From contig CAZOYN010000003.1 in assembly GCA_964584135.1 (NCBI GenBank), forward strand, positions 1 to 32,983: a stretch of DNA of 32,983 nt, read 5' to 3'. Under the pieces are notes generated by a model, which saw only the letters and a list, made by a program, of their open reading frames with translations, was not told the origin of the DNA and searched no databases. This stretch comes from CAZOYN01 sp964584135 (lineage in GTDB: Bacteria > Patescibacteriota > Saccharimonadia > Saccharimonadales > UBA4665). Shown piece after piece: positions 1-6,654 of the stretch; the first letter of the stretch is position 1; every line of letters begins with the position of its first letter. A program made the translations under genes and the position numbers.

Positions 1-2
1 TA

Positions 3-698
3 TTGAAATCAGAGACTTTTCTTTCGCCAGGAGTCAAGCATTTTGTATTTTCTTCGTCTTGTACGGTTTACGGCGAGCCAGATACATTACCGGTAACCGA
101 AGATAGCCCGCTCAAGCCAGCCGTGTCACCCTATGGAAGCACCAAACAAATTGGCGAGGCGGTCACTCACGATGCTGCCCGAGCAAGCAAAACCTTCAAC
201 GCCATCTCGCTGCGCTACTTTAACCCTATTGGCGCCCATCCCTCGGCTCTGATTGGTGAATTACCAATCGGTGTCCCTGCCAACCTTGTCCCTTTCGTTA
301 TGCAAACCGCCGCAGGCTTACAACATACATTGACCATCCACGGCAATGATTACCCAACTCCAGATGGAAGCTGCATACGCGACTATATCCATGTCGTTGA
401 CCTTGCCAAAGCCCATGTTAAGGCCTTGGAATATCTCATCAAAAAACCACCAGCTTTTTATGATGTGGTTAATATTGGTACGGGTAAGGGTTCAAGTGTT
501 TTAGAAGTTGTCCAGACCTTTGAAAAAATAACCGGCCAAAAACTGCCGTATGAAATAGGGCCACGCCGCCCCGGTGATCTGGTTACTGTGTACGCTTCGG
601 CCGAAAAGTCCGAACAGGTTTTAGGCTGGAAAGCCGAAAAAAGCCTCAGTGAAGCCTTGGCCGACGCTTGGCGCTGGCAACAGCAGTTAGCCGGCTAA
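3..698 (+). CDS. galE: UDP-glucose 4-epimerase, 5' end outside window
   Basis: C-terminal 231 residues of an extended-SDR epimerase that interconverts UDP-glucose and UDP-galactose in the cytoplasm. Seen: the serine-rich strand SSSCTVYGEP (residues 17-26 of the visible part), the catalytic Tyr-x3-Lys as YGSTK (Y44, K48), the GalE-typical LRYFNPIGAH, and RDYIHVVDLAKAH. The frame is open to the window edge, so the first codon shown is internal. The NAD-binding glycine-rich N-terminus, about 105 residues in the family, lies upstream. The stop TAA (696-698) overlaps the stop of the convergent gene in the tetranucleotide CTAA. GalE against another UDP-sugar 4-epimerase cannot be separated without the N-terminus, but GalE fits best. 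Confidence 0.9.
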   Translation: MKSETFLSPGVKHFVFSSSCTVYGEPDTLPVTEDSPLKPAVSPYGSTKQIGEAVTHDAARASKTFNAISLRYFNPIGAHPSALIGELPIGVPANLVPFVMQTAAGLQHTLTIHGNDYPTPDGSCIRDYIHVVDLAKAHVKALEYLIKKPPAFYDVVNIGTGKGSSVLEVVQTFEKITGQKLPYEIGPRRPGDLVTVYASAEKSEQVLGWKAEKSLSEALADAWRWQQQLAG

Positions 699-1150
699 CT
701 TACTTCGTGCCCAGTTATTTGATTAATGCGGCTTGAGCTTTCTCGTTTCTCAACCTCGTGGCTACCAACACCAAAGACCGCATGAATGTTACATTCCTCG
801 CAGGCTGTCACTTCGTTTTCAGGCAACGCGTGTTTGTTTGGATCACGATCGCCTCCGTTGGCGAAAATCAGTTCATCGTTGGGGTACATACTCCTGATTT
901 TTCTTAGCGTCAGGGCTTGACCAAGATCTTCATCAATGGACAAAACCACCTCATCAACATCTCGTAAGGCACGCATGAGACGCTGACGATTCCCCTCGTC
1001 AAGAATTATCTTGCCCTTTTTCAGGAGCTGCTGCTTGTCATTGTTAACAATCACGATCAGCTTGTCGCCCAGGGCCCGGGCTTGCTCAATCATGTCTAAG
1101 TGGCCGCCGTGCAAAGGATTAAAATAGCCGCTGACAATGACAACTTTCAC
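695..1150 (-). CDS. cytidylyltransferase-like nucleotidyltransferase (TagD/HldE-C type)
   Basis: A 151-residue protein of the HxGH nucleotidyltransferase superfamily, which joins a nucleotide to a sugar- or polyol-phosphate and releases pyrophosphate. Seen: the N-terminal GYFNPLHGGHLDMI with the HxGH signature at residues 14-17, a GGDR segment, and a C-terminal SSSRI that corresponds to the family's ISSTxI-like motif. The length matches stand-alone family members. The exact substrate (glycerol-3-phosphate, heptose-1-phosphate, ethanolamine phosphate or other) cannot be read from sequence. It is divergent to the phosphomutase gene and tail-to-tail with galE, so it sits among activated-sugar genes. 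No clear Shine-Dalgarno site precedes the ATG at 1150. Confidence 0.75.
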   Translation of the reverse strand: MKVVIVSGYFNPLHGGHLDMIEQARALGDKLIVIVNNDKQQLLKKGKIILDEGNRQRLMRALRDVDEVVLSIDEDLGQALTLRKIRSMYPNDELIFANGGDRDPNKHALPENEVTACEECNIHAVFGVGSHEVEKRESSSRINQITGHEVS

Positions 1151-1212
1151 CGCTTAATAATAACAAACTGGTGCTTCAATCAGTTACAATAGTGTGGAAT
1201 AAGGAGGCGCTA

Positions 1213-2559
1213 GTGTCTGATTTTGCGGCGATTTTTAAGGCTTACGACGTGCGAGGAAAAGTGGGCAGTGAACTGACTCCGGCTGTTTCGCGAAAGATTG
1301 GCCAAGCGTTTACGGCATGGCTACCGGAAAGCGGCACGGTGGCCGTTGGCCGTGATATGCGGCCGGATTCCAAAGAACTGGCCGAAGCACTGATTGCCGG
1401 CTTGCAGGAGCAGGGCCGTGACGTTCTGGACATCGGTGAAGTTACGAGCGATATGATTTATTTTGCAGTTGGTCATTACAAGTTGGCCGGCGGTGTCATG
1501 GTTACGGCCAGCCACAATCCCGGTGAGTACAACGGTATAAAGTTTTGCCGCGAGGAAGCCAAGCCGGTTGGTGAAGAGTCCGGTTTGTATGAAGTACGCG
1601 ACCTGGCCCAAGCCAGTAACTTTACACCCTCAGAAAAGACCGGCGAACTAACAGAAAAAGACATTGTCGAGGACTGGGTACAGCACGTGCTGTCCTTTAT
1701 TGATACCGAAAAATTAAAGTCGCTAAAAATTGTAGTGGACGCCGGAAACGGCATGGCCGGCAAGATCTTTCCTGAGCTTGAACCCTATGTCCCGTTTGAA
1801 GTTAATGAATTATATTTTGAACTTGATGGCACCTTCCCGAACCACATTGCCAACCCGCTCGAACCCAAAAACTTAGTGGATGCCGTTGCAGCCATTAAGA
1901 AAACTGGTGCCGACGCCGGGGTAGCATTTGACGGCGATGGCGACCGGGCGGTACTGATCGATGAACAAGGTGAGGCAATCAGTGGCACCGTATTAACTGC
2001 CCTACTAGCACAATACTTTTTGCAGCTGCACCCCGGTTCAACCATATTGCACAATGCCATTTGTGGGCAGGCGGCGGTTGAAGAAATTCATCGCAGCGGC
2101 GGCAAGCCGGTGCGCACCCGGGTCGGCCACTCGTTCATCAAGGGCGACATGCGCAAACACAATGCCGTCTTTGCCGGCGAACACAGCGGCCACTACTACT
2201 TCAAAGATAATTTTATGGCCGATAGCGGTTTAATCGCCGTCGTCGTCGGACTGTACATCCTGAGCTTGGGCGGCCAAAAGTTGTCTGACCTGGTTGCCCC
2301 CTTCCGCAAAGCCTACGTCCAAATTACGGAAACCAACTTTGAGGTGAGCGATAAAGACGCCACCATCAAAAAGGTGTCAGCCGCTTTCCCGGAGGCCGAA
2401 CACGATATGCTTGATGGTTTGACAGTAAGTTTTGCTGACGCCTGGTTCAACGTCCGTCCCAGCAACACCGAGCCCCTGCTGCGCCTAAATGCCGAAGCTA
2501 AAACGAAGGCCAGGCTCGATGAGCTGGTTGCCAAAGTTACAAAGCTCATCACCTCTTAA
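1213..2559 (+). CDS. manB: phosphomannomutase/phosphoglucomutase
   Basis: A 448-residue alpha-D-phosphohexomutase that moves phosphate between C6 and C1 of mannose or glucose, supplying hexose-1-phosphate for nucleotide sugars. Seen: the phosphoserine loop TASHNP (S100), the metal loop DGDGDR (D240, D242, D244), the sugar-recognition loop GEHSGH (about 321-326) and the phosphate-binding RPSNTEP near 415. The four motifs in order identify the family. The GTG at 1213 is chosen because AAGGAGG (1201-1207) lies just upstream and the KAYDVRG N-terminus aligns with family starts. A GTG at 1171 in the same frame has no such site. A weak -10-like TACAAT lies at 1185-1190. Specificity for mannose or glucose is unresolved; many members do both. 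Confidence 0.9.
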   Translation: MSDFAAIFKAYDVRGKVGSELTPAVSRKIGQAFTAWLPESGTVAVGRDMRPDSKELAEALIAGLQEQGRDVLDIGEVTSDMIYFAVGHYKLAGGVMVTASHNPGEYNGIKFCREEAKPVGEESGLYEVRDLAQASNFTPSEKTGELTEKDIVEDWVQHVLSFIDTEKLKSLKIVVDAGNGMAGKIFPELEPYVPFEVNELYFELDGTFPNHIANPLEPKNLVDAVAAIKKTGADAGVAFDGDGDRAVLIDEQGEAISGTVLTALLAQYFLQLHPGSTILHNAICGQAAVEEIHRSGGKPVRTRVGHSFIKGDMRKHNAVFAGEHSGHYYFKDNFMADSGLIAVVVGLYILSLGGQKLSDLVAPFRKAYVQITETNFEVSDKDATIKKVSAAFPEAEHDMLDGLTVSFADAWFNVRPSNTEPLLRLNAEAKTKARLDELVAKVTKLITS

Positions 2560-2561
2560 AC

Positions 2562-2570
2562 TGGTATACT
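2562..2570 (+). promoter_or_regulatory. extended -10 promoter of rmlB
   Basis: TGG-TATACT is an extended -10 element with no good -35 at normal spacing. The hexamer ends 8 nt before the rmlB ATG (2579), so transcription would begin at or within two bases of the start codon. The start has no Shine-Dalgarno site. This suggests a leaderless mRNA (inference). Confidence 0.5.
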
Positions 2571-2578
2571 TATAGGGT

Positions 2579-3574
2579 ATGAAAATTCTGGTGACCGGCG
2601 GTGCCGGCTTTATTGGCTCGAACTTTGTCCATCATGTCTTTCGGGAACGGCCAGACTGGCACATAACGGTCTACGACAAGCTCACCTATGCCGGTGACCG
2701 CGCCAACATTGCTGGGCTTGACGAGTCACGGGTGGCATTTATCCACGCCGACATTTGCGACCAAGCAGCCATCGATGAAGCTATTGCCGCCTGCGACGCC
2801 GTGGTGCACTTCGCCGCCGAATCGCACGTTGATAATTCCTTGCACTCACCGTGGCCATTCGTAAACACTAACGTTGTTGGTACCTACCACATCCTTGAAG
2901 CTGTCCGAAAACATGGCAAGCGCTTGCACCACATTTCTACCGACGAAGTTTTTGGCGACCTCGAGCTTGACGACCCAAAGTTTAACGAACAGACGCCGTA
3001 CAACCCTTCAAGCCCCTATTCGAGCACCAAGGCGGGATCCGATATGCTGGTGCGCGCTTGGGTCCGCAGCTTTGGCGTGCAGGCCACTATCTCTAATTGC
3101 ACCAACAATTATGGCCCCTACCAGCACGTTGAAAAGTTAATCCCCCGCCAAATAACCGAAATTATGGAAGGCCGTAAACCAAAACTGTACGGCACTGGCG
3201 ACAATATTCGGGACTGGATCCATGCCGAGGACCACTCCTCCGGCGTCCTGCTGGTTTTAGAGAAGGGTGTGATTGGTGAAACCTACATGCTCGGCCCGGA
3301 GAACGAAAAAACTAATAAAGAAGTTATTCAACTTATACTGGAGCTGATGGGTAAGGACCCGCAGGACTATGACCATGTGAATGACCGGCCGGGACACGAC
3401 AAACGCTATGCCATTGACTCAACAAAAATTCGCCGAGAACTCGGCTGGGTGCCAACATACGCAGACTTTCGCGTTGGCCTTACCGATACTATCCAGTGGT
3501 ACAAAGATAATGAAGCCTGGTGGAAACCGCAAAAAGAGGCCACCGAAGCGAAGTACAAGGAACTTGGCCGCTAA
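2579..3574 (+). CDS. rmlB: dTDP-glucose 4,6-dehydratase
   Basis: A 331-residue extended SDR enzyme that converts dTDP-glucose to dTDP-4-keto-6-deoxyglucose, second step of dTDP-L-rhamnose synthesis. Seen: the NAD-binding TGGAGFIGS (residues 6-14), the dehydratase triad STDEVFGD (T121, D122, E123), the catalytic YSSTK (Y147, K151), NNYGPYQ and RDWIHAEDH, all in family order and at normal length. It is separated from rmlC, rmlD and rmlA by about 3.1 kb carrying an unrelated Nudix island, so the rhamnose operon is interrupted. The gene starts directly after an extended -10 box. It faces the gene at 3594-4208 tail to tail with only a 19-nt gap and no obvious terminator. Confidence 0.95.
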   Translation: MKILVTGGAGFIGSNFVHHVFRERPDWHITVYDKLTYAGDRANIAGLDESRVAFIHADICDQAAIDEAIAACDAVVHFAAESHVDNSLHSPWPFVNTNVVGTYHILEAVRKHGKRLHHISTDEVFGDLELDDPKFNEQTPYNPSSPYSSTKAGSDMLVRAWVRSFGVQATISNCTNNYGPYQHVEKLIPRQITEIMEGRKPKLYGTGDNIRDWIHAEDHSSGVLLVLEKGVIGETYMLGPENEKTNKEVIQLILELMGKDPQDYDHVNDRPGHDKRYAIDSTKIRRELGWVPTYADFRVGLTDTIQWYKDNEAWWKPQKEATEAKYKELGR

Positions 3575-3593
3575 ACGGGTTTGCGTAGGGTTG

Positions 3594-4208
3594 TTAGGCA
3601 GCTTGCGGTAACTCAGCCAGCAGCTGTTGGCTCACACCAACCGCCTGCTGAACCTCGGCTAATAGCTTGCCGTCAAGTGGGACTTCCTTGACTGGTAAGT
3701 CATGCACTGGTACTGGTGCTTCTTGGTCAAATTGTTGGCTTTTTAACCGGCCTATGCGACTATAGCCATTAGCTTCGATCGAAACGCCGTGGACTGGCTC
3801 CCAGCCGCCATCACCGTTCGAGCGGCTGATCTGCATGCCGAAGCTTTCCGAAGCATGATTGCGGTCTTCACCATGGCTTAACTCAACGCGCACGGATCGG
3901 TCGCTTATGGTGACAGTTTTGCTTGAGTCATTAATCACGCTGGCCGTAATGACATCCAAACTAATGTCTAGACCGCCGACTTGGTCTTCGCCTTTTTGGC
4001 TAATCAGACGGACGCCTTGTAACTCGTTCTCTTCGGTCACCAGCTTGCCATCTAGCAACTGCTCGACCTTGCGGATGCCGTCCATAATGGTTGTTTCTAG
4101 GCCAGTGAGATGCTCATCATCACGGTCGACTTCGGCTACCAGAACCGGCACAGTTTTACGGTGTTCATGCTTCTTGGCTTGGCCAGGGTAGTTGTTGTGT
4201 GTTGTCAT
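3594..4208 (-). CDS. uncharacterised acidic protein
   Basis: A 204-residue protein I do not recognise. It has no signal peptide and no membrane segment. The N-terminus (about 1-35) is polar and histidine-rich (HNNYPGQAKKHEHRK). The middle (about 55-160) reads as alternating beta strands with VSIEANGYSRIG. The C-terminal third (from about 170) has a helical Leu/Gln/Ala-rich stretch. The whole is acidic with few cysteines. It is preceded by a near-consensus promoter whose -10 ends 7 nt before the ATG. It lies directly downstream of the tandem-Nudix gene on the same strand, and the promoters of both match that of the third Nudix gene, so the three may be expressed together (inference). The good promoter and normal codon pattern support a real gene. 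Confidence 0.7.
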   Translation of the reverse strand: MTTHNNYPGQAKKHEHRKTVPVLVAEVDRDDEHLTGLETTIMDGIRKVEQLLDGKLVTEENELQGVRLISQKGEDQVGGLDISLDVITASVINDSSKTVTISDRSVRVELSHGEDRNHASESFGMQISRSNGDGGWEPVHGVSIEANGYSRIGRLKSQQFDQEAPVPVHDLPVKEVPLDGKLLAEVQQAVGVSQQLLAELPQAA

Positions 4209-4215
4209 AGTTCCT

Positions 4216-4244
4216 ATATTAGCATAACCTTGTTAAATAGTCAA
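4216..4244 (-). promoter_or_regulatory. promoter of the 3594-4208 gene
   Basis: On the minus strand: -35 TTGACT (4239-4244), 17-bp spacer ending in TGC, -10 TAATAT (4216-4221). Only 7 nt separate the hexamer from the ATG, so the predicted start of transcription is the start codon. An AGGA lies in those 7 nt but is too close to the ATG to act as a normal ribosome site. The -35 sits just 5 nt beyond the stop of the upstream Nudix gene. Confidence 0.75.
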
Positions 4245-4249
4245 TTTGG

Positions 4250-5623
4250 TTACGCTTTACTCCCTACCGTTTTTGTAGCCTCAAATGCGGCAAGCATTTC
4301 AGGGATCATTGCCCCGTGGTGAGCAATAAGATTGTCTGGCAGGTTGTCCAAGGTGTAGAACTGGCCGGGGAGTTCGGCGTCCGCAGTAGCTTCAACTTCA
4401 ACGAAGTGCTTGTTGGCAAGCTCACGGCCACGCTCAACGTCCCAGAAATTTACGCCGATTAAGACTGGTTCACTAAGCGGGGTAACGCGGCCGGCCAGCT
4501 CTCCGCCAAAGACACGTTGGAAGGCGCTTGAAAAGTCACCCGGCTTATCGGTGGAGCGCAAAACGGTACCAGGCATGTGCCATTGACCAGGCCAGTACGG
4601 GTCGTTCACGTCACGCTGCAAAAGCAGAACCTCGGCCTTACCGTCGGCGTTCATGCGTACCGGGGCAACCTCAACCGTCGGCGTTGTGACCAGCTCGGCA
4701 ACCGCGTTAAAGATATCAAATGGCAAGAAACCTCTGGGTAAACGGCGAAGGTATTCAACAGTCTGCTTCACTTCTTCTGGGCTCAGTGGCTGATCCTTGG
4801 TTTGTTCTGGCACTGAAGCCTGGGGAGCTGTATTCGCTGGGCCGAGGTATGGCAGTTCGCCATCAAACAATGCCGTCATGAGTTTGCCGGTTGCGGCCTG
4901 GGTAAACATATCACGGCTCTTGCCAGCTTCGCCGACCGGGATGAAGCGAGAACCGAGGATGCGCTCTGCGGCCTTATTACCTTGGGCTGTATCGCGGATA
5001 GTTGCAGGGAATACATACTCGTTGCTGCCGTCCTCCCTTTTGATAACCTCAAGTTCGTTTGGCTCAACGCGAACGGCAAAAATGTGAACGCCCTCGTCTG
5101 GAGAGCCACTGGTGTCATAGAAAGTTGAGTTAGGATTGAGACCTTCTTTTGTAAGCTTAACAACTCTTCCGCCCAGGGCTTTTACGTCATAGCCAGTCTC
5201 TTCTTTTAATTCACGCTGTGCCGCATCTTCGTGGGTTTCACCGACGTCCAAGAAGCCACGAGGGACGTTCAAAACGTTACCGCCCAGGAGTGGACGGTTT
5301 TCTTCTACGACACCAACATAGACTTCACCACTTTCTGGATGCACCATGTACGGAATGGTTACCGCACCGCCACCACCTAACTCATGGATGACAACGCCGT
5401 CGTAACCCTCAGGGCGCTGTCCGTAGGTAATCTCGATGCCCATTTTAGTCTGCCTGAAACGAGCGTCGGTAACCGGTACGTTAACAGGCTTATCGTTAAC
5501 AGCAATTTCCCAGCCGCGCTTAGCTTGTGCCTCTGCTTCAGGAGGGATCGGGGACATAACAAATGGTTGTGTGACTTGCTCGCCAGCGCCAGATTGTGAA
5601 GCGGTTTCTATTGTTGAAGTCAT
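4250..5623 (-). CDS. tandem Nudix-domain protein, second domain degenerate
   Basis: A 457-residue protein with two Nudix-fold regions. Nudix enzymes cleave nucleoside diphosphates linked to another moiety. Domain 1 (about 65-260) holds a perfect GX5EX7REUXEEXGU box at residues 123-145: G123, E129, R137-E138, E141-E142, G144. Domain 2 (about 300-445) has the fold-typical WPGQWHMPGT and then a region where the REUXEE helix should be, but the catalytic glutamates are missing (it reads SSAFQRVFGG), so it is probably inactive or only binds ligand. A Pro/Gln-rich linker joins them (about 262-290). It has its own strong promoter and is divergent from a second Nudix gene. The substrate is unknown; nucleotide sugars are plausible from the neighbours (inference). 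Confidence 0.85.
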   Translation of the reverse strand: MTSTIETASQSGAGEQVTQPFVMSPIPPEAEAQAKRGWEIAVNDKPVNVPVTDARFRQTKMGIEITYGQRPEGYDGVVIHELGGGGAVTIPYMVHPESGEVYVGVVEENRPLLGGNVLNVPRGFLDVGETHEDAAQRELKEETGYDVKALGGRVVKLTKEGLNPNSTFYDTSGSPDEGVHIFAVRVEPNELEVIKREDGSNEYVFPATIRDTAQGNKAAERILGSRFIPVGEAGKSRDMFTQAATGKLMTALFDGELPYLGPANTAPQASVPEQTKDQPLSPEEVKQTVEYLRRLPRGFLPFDIFNAVAELVTTPTVEVAPVRMNADGKAEVLLLQRDVNDPYWPGQWHMPGTVLRSTDKPGDFSSAFQRVFGGELAGRVTPLSEPVLIGVNFWDVERGRELANKHFVEVEATADAELPGQFYTLDNLPDNLIAHHGAMIPEMLAAFEATKTVGSKA

Positions 5624-5629
5624 GGCTTT

Positions 5630-5658
5630 ATTTTAGCATTTATTTTGTTTTAAGTCAA
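5630..5658 (-). promoter_or_regulatory. promoter of the tandem-Nudix gene
   Basis: On the minus strand: -35 TTGACT (5653-5658), 17-bp spacer ending in TGC, -10 TAAAAT (5630-5635). The hexamer ends 6 nt before the ATG at 5623, which predicts a leaderless transcript. The architecture is nearly identical to the promoters at 4216-4244 and 5693-5721. Confidence 0.8.
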
Positions 5659-5692
5659 TAAGGTTATGGTTTATTTTACCCTGTTGGGTGTA

Positions 5693-5721
5693 TTGACATA
5701 ATGTGTCTCTTATGCTAAAAT
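5693..5721 (+). promoter_or_regulatory. promoter of the single-Nudix gene
   Basis: Consensus -35 TTGACA (5693-5698), 17-bp spacer ending in TGC (extended -10), -10 TAAAAT (5716-5721). Predicted start of transcription is near 5728, leaving a leader of about 63 nt before the GTG at 5791. Unlike the other promoters of the island this one drives a transcript with a folded leader and a Shine-Dalgarno site. Confidence 0.85.
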
Positions 5722-5725
5722 AATG

Positions 5726-5790
5726 GACATCTCGGAGGTTCTGAGATTGCACTCCCTTGCGGAGTCGTACGTTAAGAGAGAGGTGATGTC
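5726..5790 (+). promoter_or_regulatory. folded 5' leader of the single-Nudix gene
   Basis: The leader can close on itself. GACATC (5726-5731) pairs with GATGTC (5785-5790), directly before the start codon. Inside lie CTCGG-aggtt-CTGAG (5731-5745, sharing one base with the closing helix) and the perfect hairpin ACTCC-cttgc-GGAGT (5751-5765), followed by the palindrome CGTACG (5766-5771). The ribosome site (GAGAGG, 5778-5783) sits inside the enclosed loop, with the closing helix between it and the GTG, so pairing could control translation. No known riboswitch class was recognised. The helices are seen in the sequence; the control role is inference. Confidence 0.5.
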
Positions 5791-6387
5791 GTGAACGACG
5801 TCGCACTGCAGCCCGCGCTGGCTGACTACCCCACCGACGTTTCGCCGGGCTGGGTTCACAGCCACGAAGGGCACCACCGTTTCTTCAACAGTCGGTTCGG
5901 CCTGCTCGAGGTCGGTATGGTTCCTGAAAAGACCTGGGACCAGTGGCTGTTCCACGAGAACGGCGGTGGCGGATCGCTTGTCATCGGCTACGTCCGACAG
6001 GCAGGCCAGCTCGAGGTCATGATGCTCAAGGCGCCCAGATTCAACCTGGTCGGCGACACAGACGACTACGAGCTGCCCGGTGGCTTCGTCGACAACGGCG
6101 AGACCAAACTGCTTGCTGCGATCCGTGAGACCATCGAGGAGACAGACCAGCTGGCCAACCCCAGCCCCGTCTCCGGACGTGGCTACGTGGGCAACCGCGC
6201 GTTCTTCCAGCTCGACGGTGAGCACGAGGGGACTTCGGTCTTCGCGTTCGAGCTCTCTGACGAGCAGGTCGCCAACATTGACGACAGCGACAAGCTGACG
6301 CTCATGTCCTGGCAAGAGGCCATCCGCACCACGCGGGACGCCCTTTCGGGCATGGCTATCGCTCGGTTCGTCGCTGACGCGCTGTAA
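5791..6387 (+). CDS. Nudix hydrolase, GC-rich codon use
   Basis: A 198-residue single-domain Nudix hydrolase. The box lies at residues 98-119: G98, E104, R112-E113, E116-E117, with Thr114 and Asp119 in place of the usual aliphatic residue and glycine. All metal-binding glutamates are kept, so it is probably active. An N-terminal segment of about 55 residues (WVHSHEGHHRFF) precedes the fold. The start is GTG 5791, served by GAGAGG at 5778-5783. Codons end in G or C far more often than in the neighbouring genes, which suggests recent acquisition, perhaps from an actinobacterium or a phage (inference). It is flanked by a folded leader and by a folded 3' region ending in a hammerhead ribozyme, forming a self-contained unit. 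The substrate is unknown. Confidence 0.9.
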   Translation: MNDVALQPALADYPTDVSPGWVHSHEGHHRFFNSRFGLLEVGMVPEKTWDQWLFHENGGGGSLVIGYVRQAGQLEVMMLKAPRFNLVGDTDDYELPGGFVDNGETKLLAAIRETIEETDQLANPSPVSGRGYVGNRAFFQLDGEHEGTSVFAFELSDEQVANIDDSDKLTLMSWQEAIRTTRDALSGMAIARFVADAL

Positions 6388-6401
6388 CACCTCGATAAAC
6401 A

Positions 6402-6551
6402 TGGTATACGCGGTGATACCAACTTCTGTCATCCAGACAGACGTAAAGACTCCCTTAGGGAATCACACCGGCAGTCTGAACTGCGCAAGTAGAGTTGGTT
6501 GAGATACCGGACTGGCTTCCAGCCACTTCACTTCTCCCAACTCCCTGCGCA
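6402..6551 (+). ncRNA. chain of RNA helices in the 3' region of the Nudix transcript
   Basis: This stretch has no credible gene but successive perfect or near-perfect stems: TGGTAT (6402-6407) with ATACCA (6416-6421); TCTGTC (6425-6430) with GACAGA (6436-6441); GACTCCC (6448-6454) with GGGAATC (6458-6464), one mismatch; GCAGT (6471-6475) with ACTGC (6480-6484). A long arm follows: TGCGCA (6482-6487) with TGCGCA (6546-6551), GAGTTGG (6492-6498) with CCAACTC (6537-6543), and an inner TGGCT-tcc-AGCCA (6513-6525). The GCAGT stem and the outer TGCGCA helix share bases 6482-6484, so they exclude each other. It leads directly into the hammerhead motif. Either a 3' UTR or a separate RNA; its role is not known. 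Confidence 0.55.
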
Positions 6552-6552
6552 C

Positions 6553-6623
6553 TTCATCGATCTACGAATGATGTTCGTACTGACGAGTTCTCGGCCGAAG
6601 AGGCACAGAACGAAATCGATGGA
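6553..6623 (+). ncRNA. type III hammerhead self-cleaving ribozyme
   Basis: All invariant hammerhead positions are present. Stem III (ends open, hence type III): CATCGAT 6555-6561 with ATCGATG 6615-6621, extendable by two pairs to 6553/6623. Cleavage triplet A6560-U6561-C6562 (NUH), cut expected after C6562. Stem I: TACGAA 6563-6568 with TTCGTA 6574-6579, loop TGATG. Core CUGACGA (CUGANGA consensus) 6580-6586. Stem II: GTTCT 6587-6591 with AGAAC 6607-6611, with an inner GCC (6594-6596)/GGC (6602-6604) and loop GAAGA. Core GAA 6612-6614 followed by A6615 paired to U6561 (the 15.1-16.1 pair). It lies between the Nudix gene and the rmlC promoter, on their strand. The fold was worked out by eye; activity is inference from family knowledge. 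Confidence 0.92.
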
Positions 6624-6625
6624 TA

Positions 6626-6654
6626 TGGACTGATGCCTTAGCCTCGGCTATACT
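6626..6654 (+). promoter_or_regulatory. promoter of rmlCDA
   Basis: -35 TGGACT (6626-6631), 17-bp spacer, -10 TATACT (6649-6654). The predicted start near 6661 gives a 35-nt leader for rmlC, with a modest GGTGA (6681-6685) ahead of the ATG at 6696. The -35 begins 3 nt after the hammerhead, so rmlCDA can be transcribed independently of the Nudix unit. Confidence 0.7.

Noticed and set aside
6482..6551. A tRNA-sized stem-loop with an AGTTGG loop and a possible TCC anticodon.
   Set aside because: There is no TTCRANY T-loop, no T8, an anticodon-stem mismatch, and the GAGTTGG/CCAACTC helix contradicts a cloverleaf.
6480..6641. A short open frame (possible TTG start at 6495) ending in a plausible-looking tail of about 20 residues.
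   Set aside because: It runs through all helices of the hammerhead and the arm before it, has no ribosome site, and its bases are fully explained by RNA pairing.
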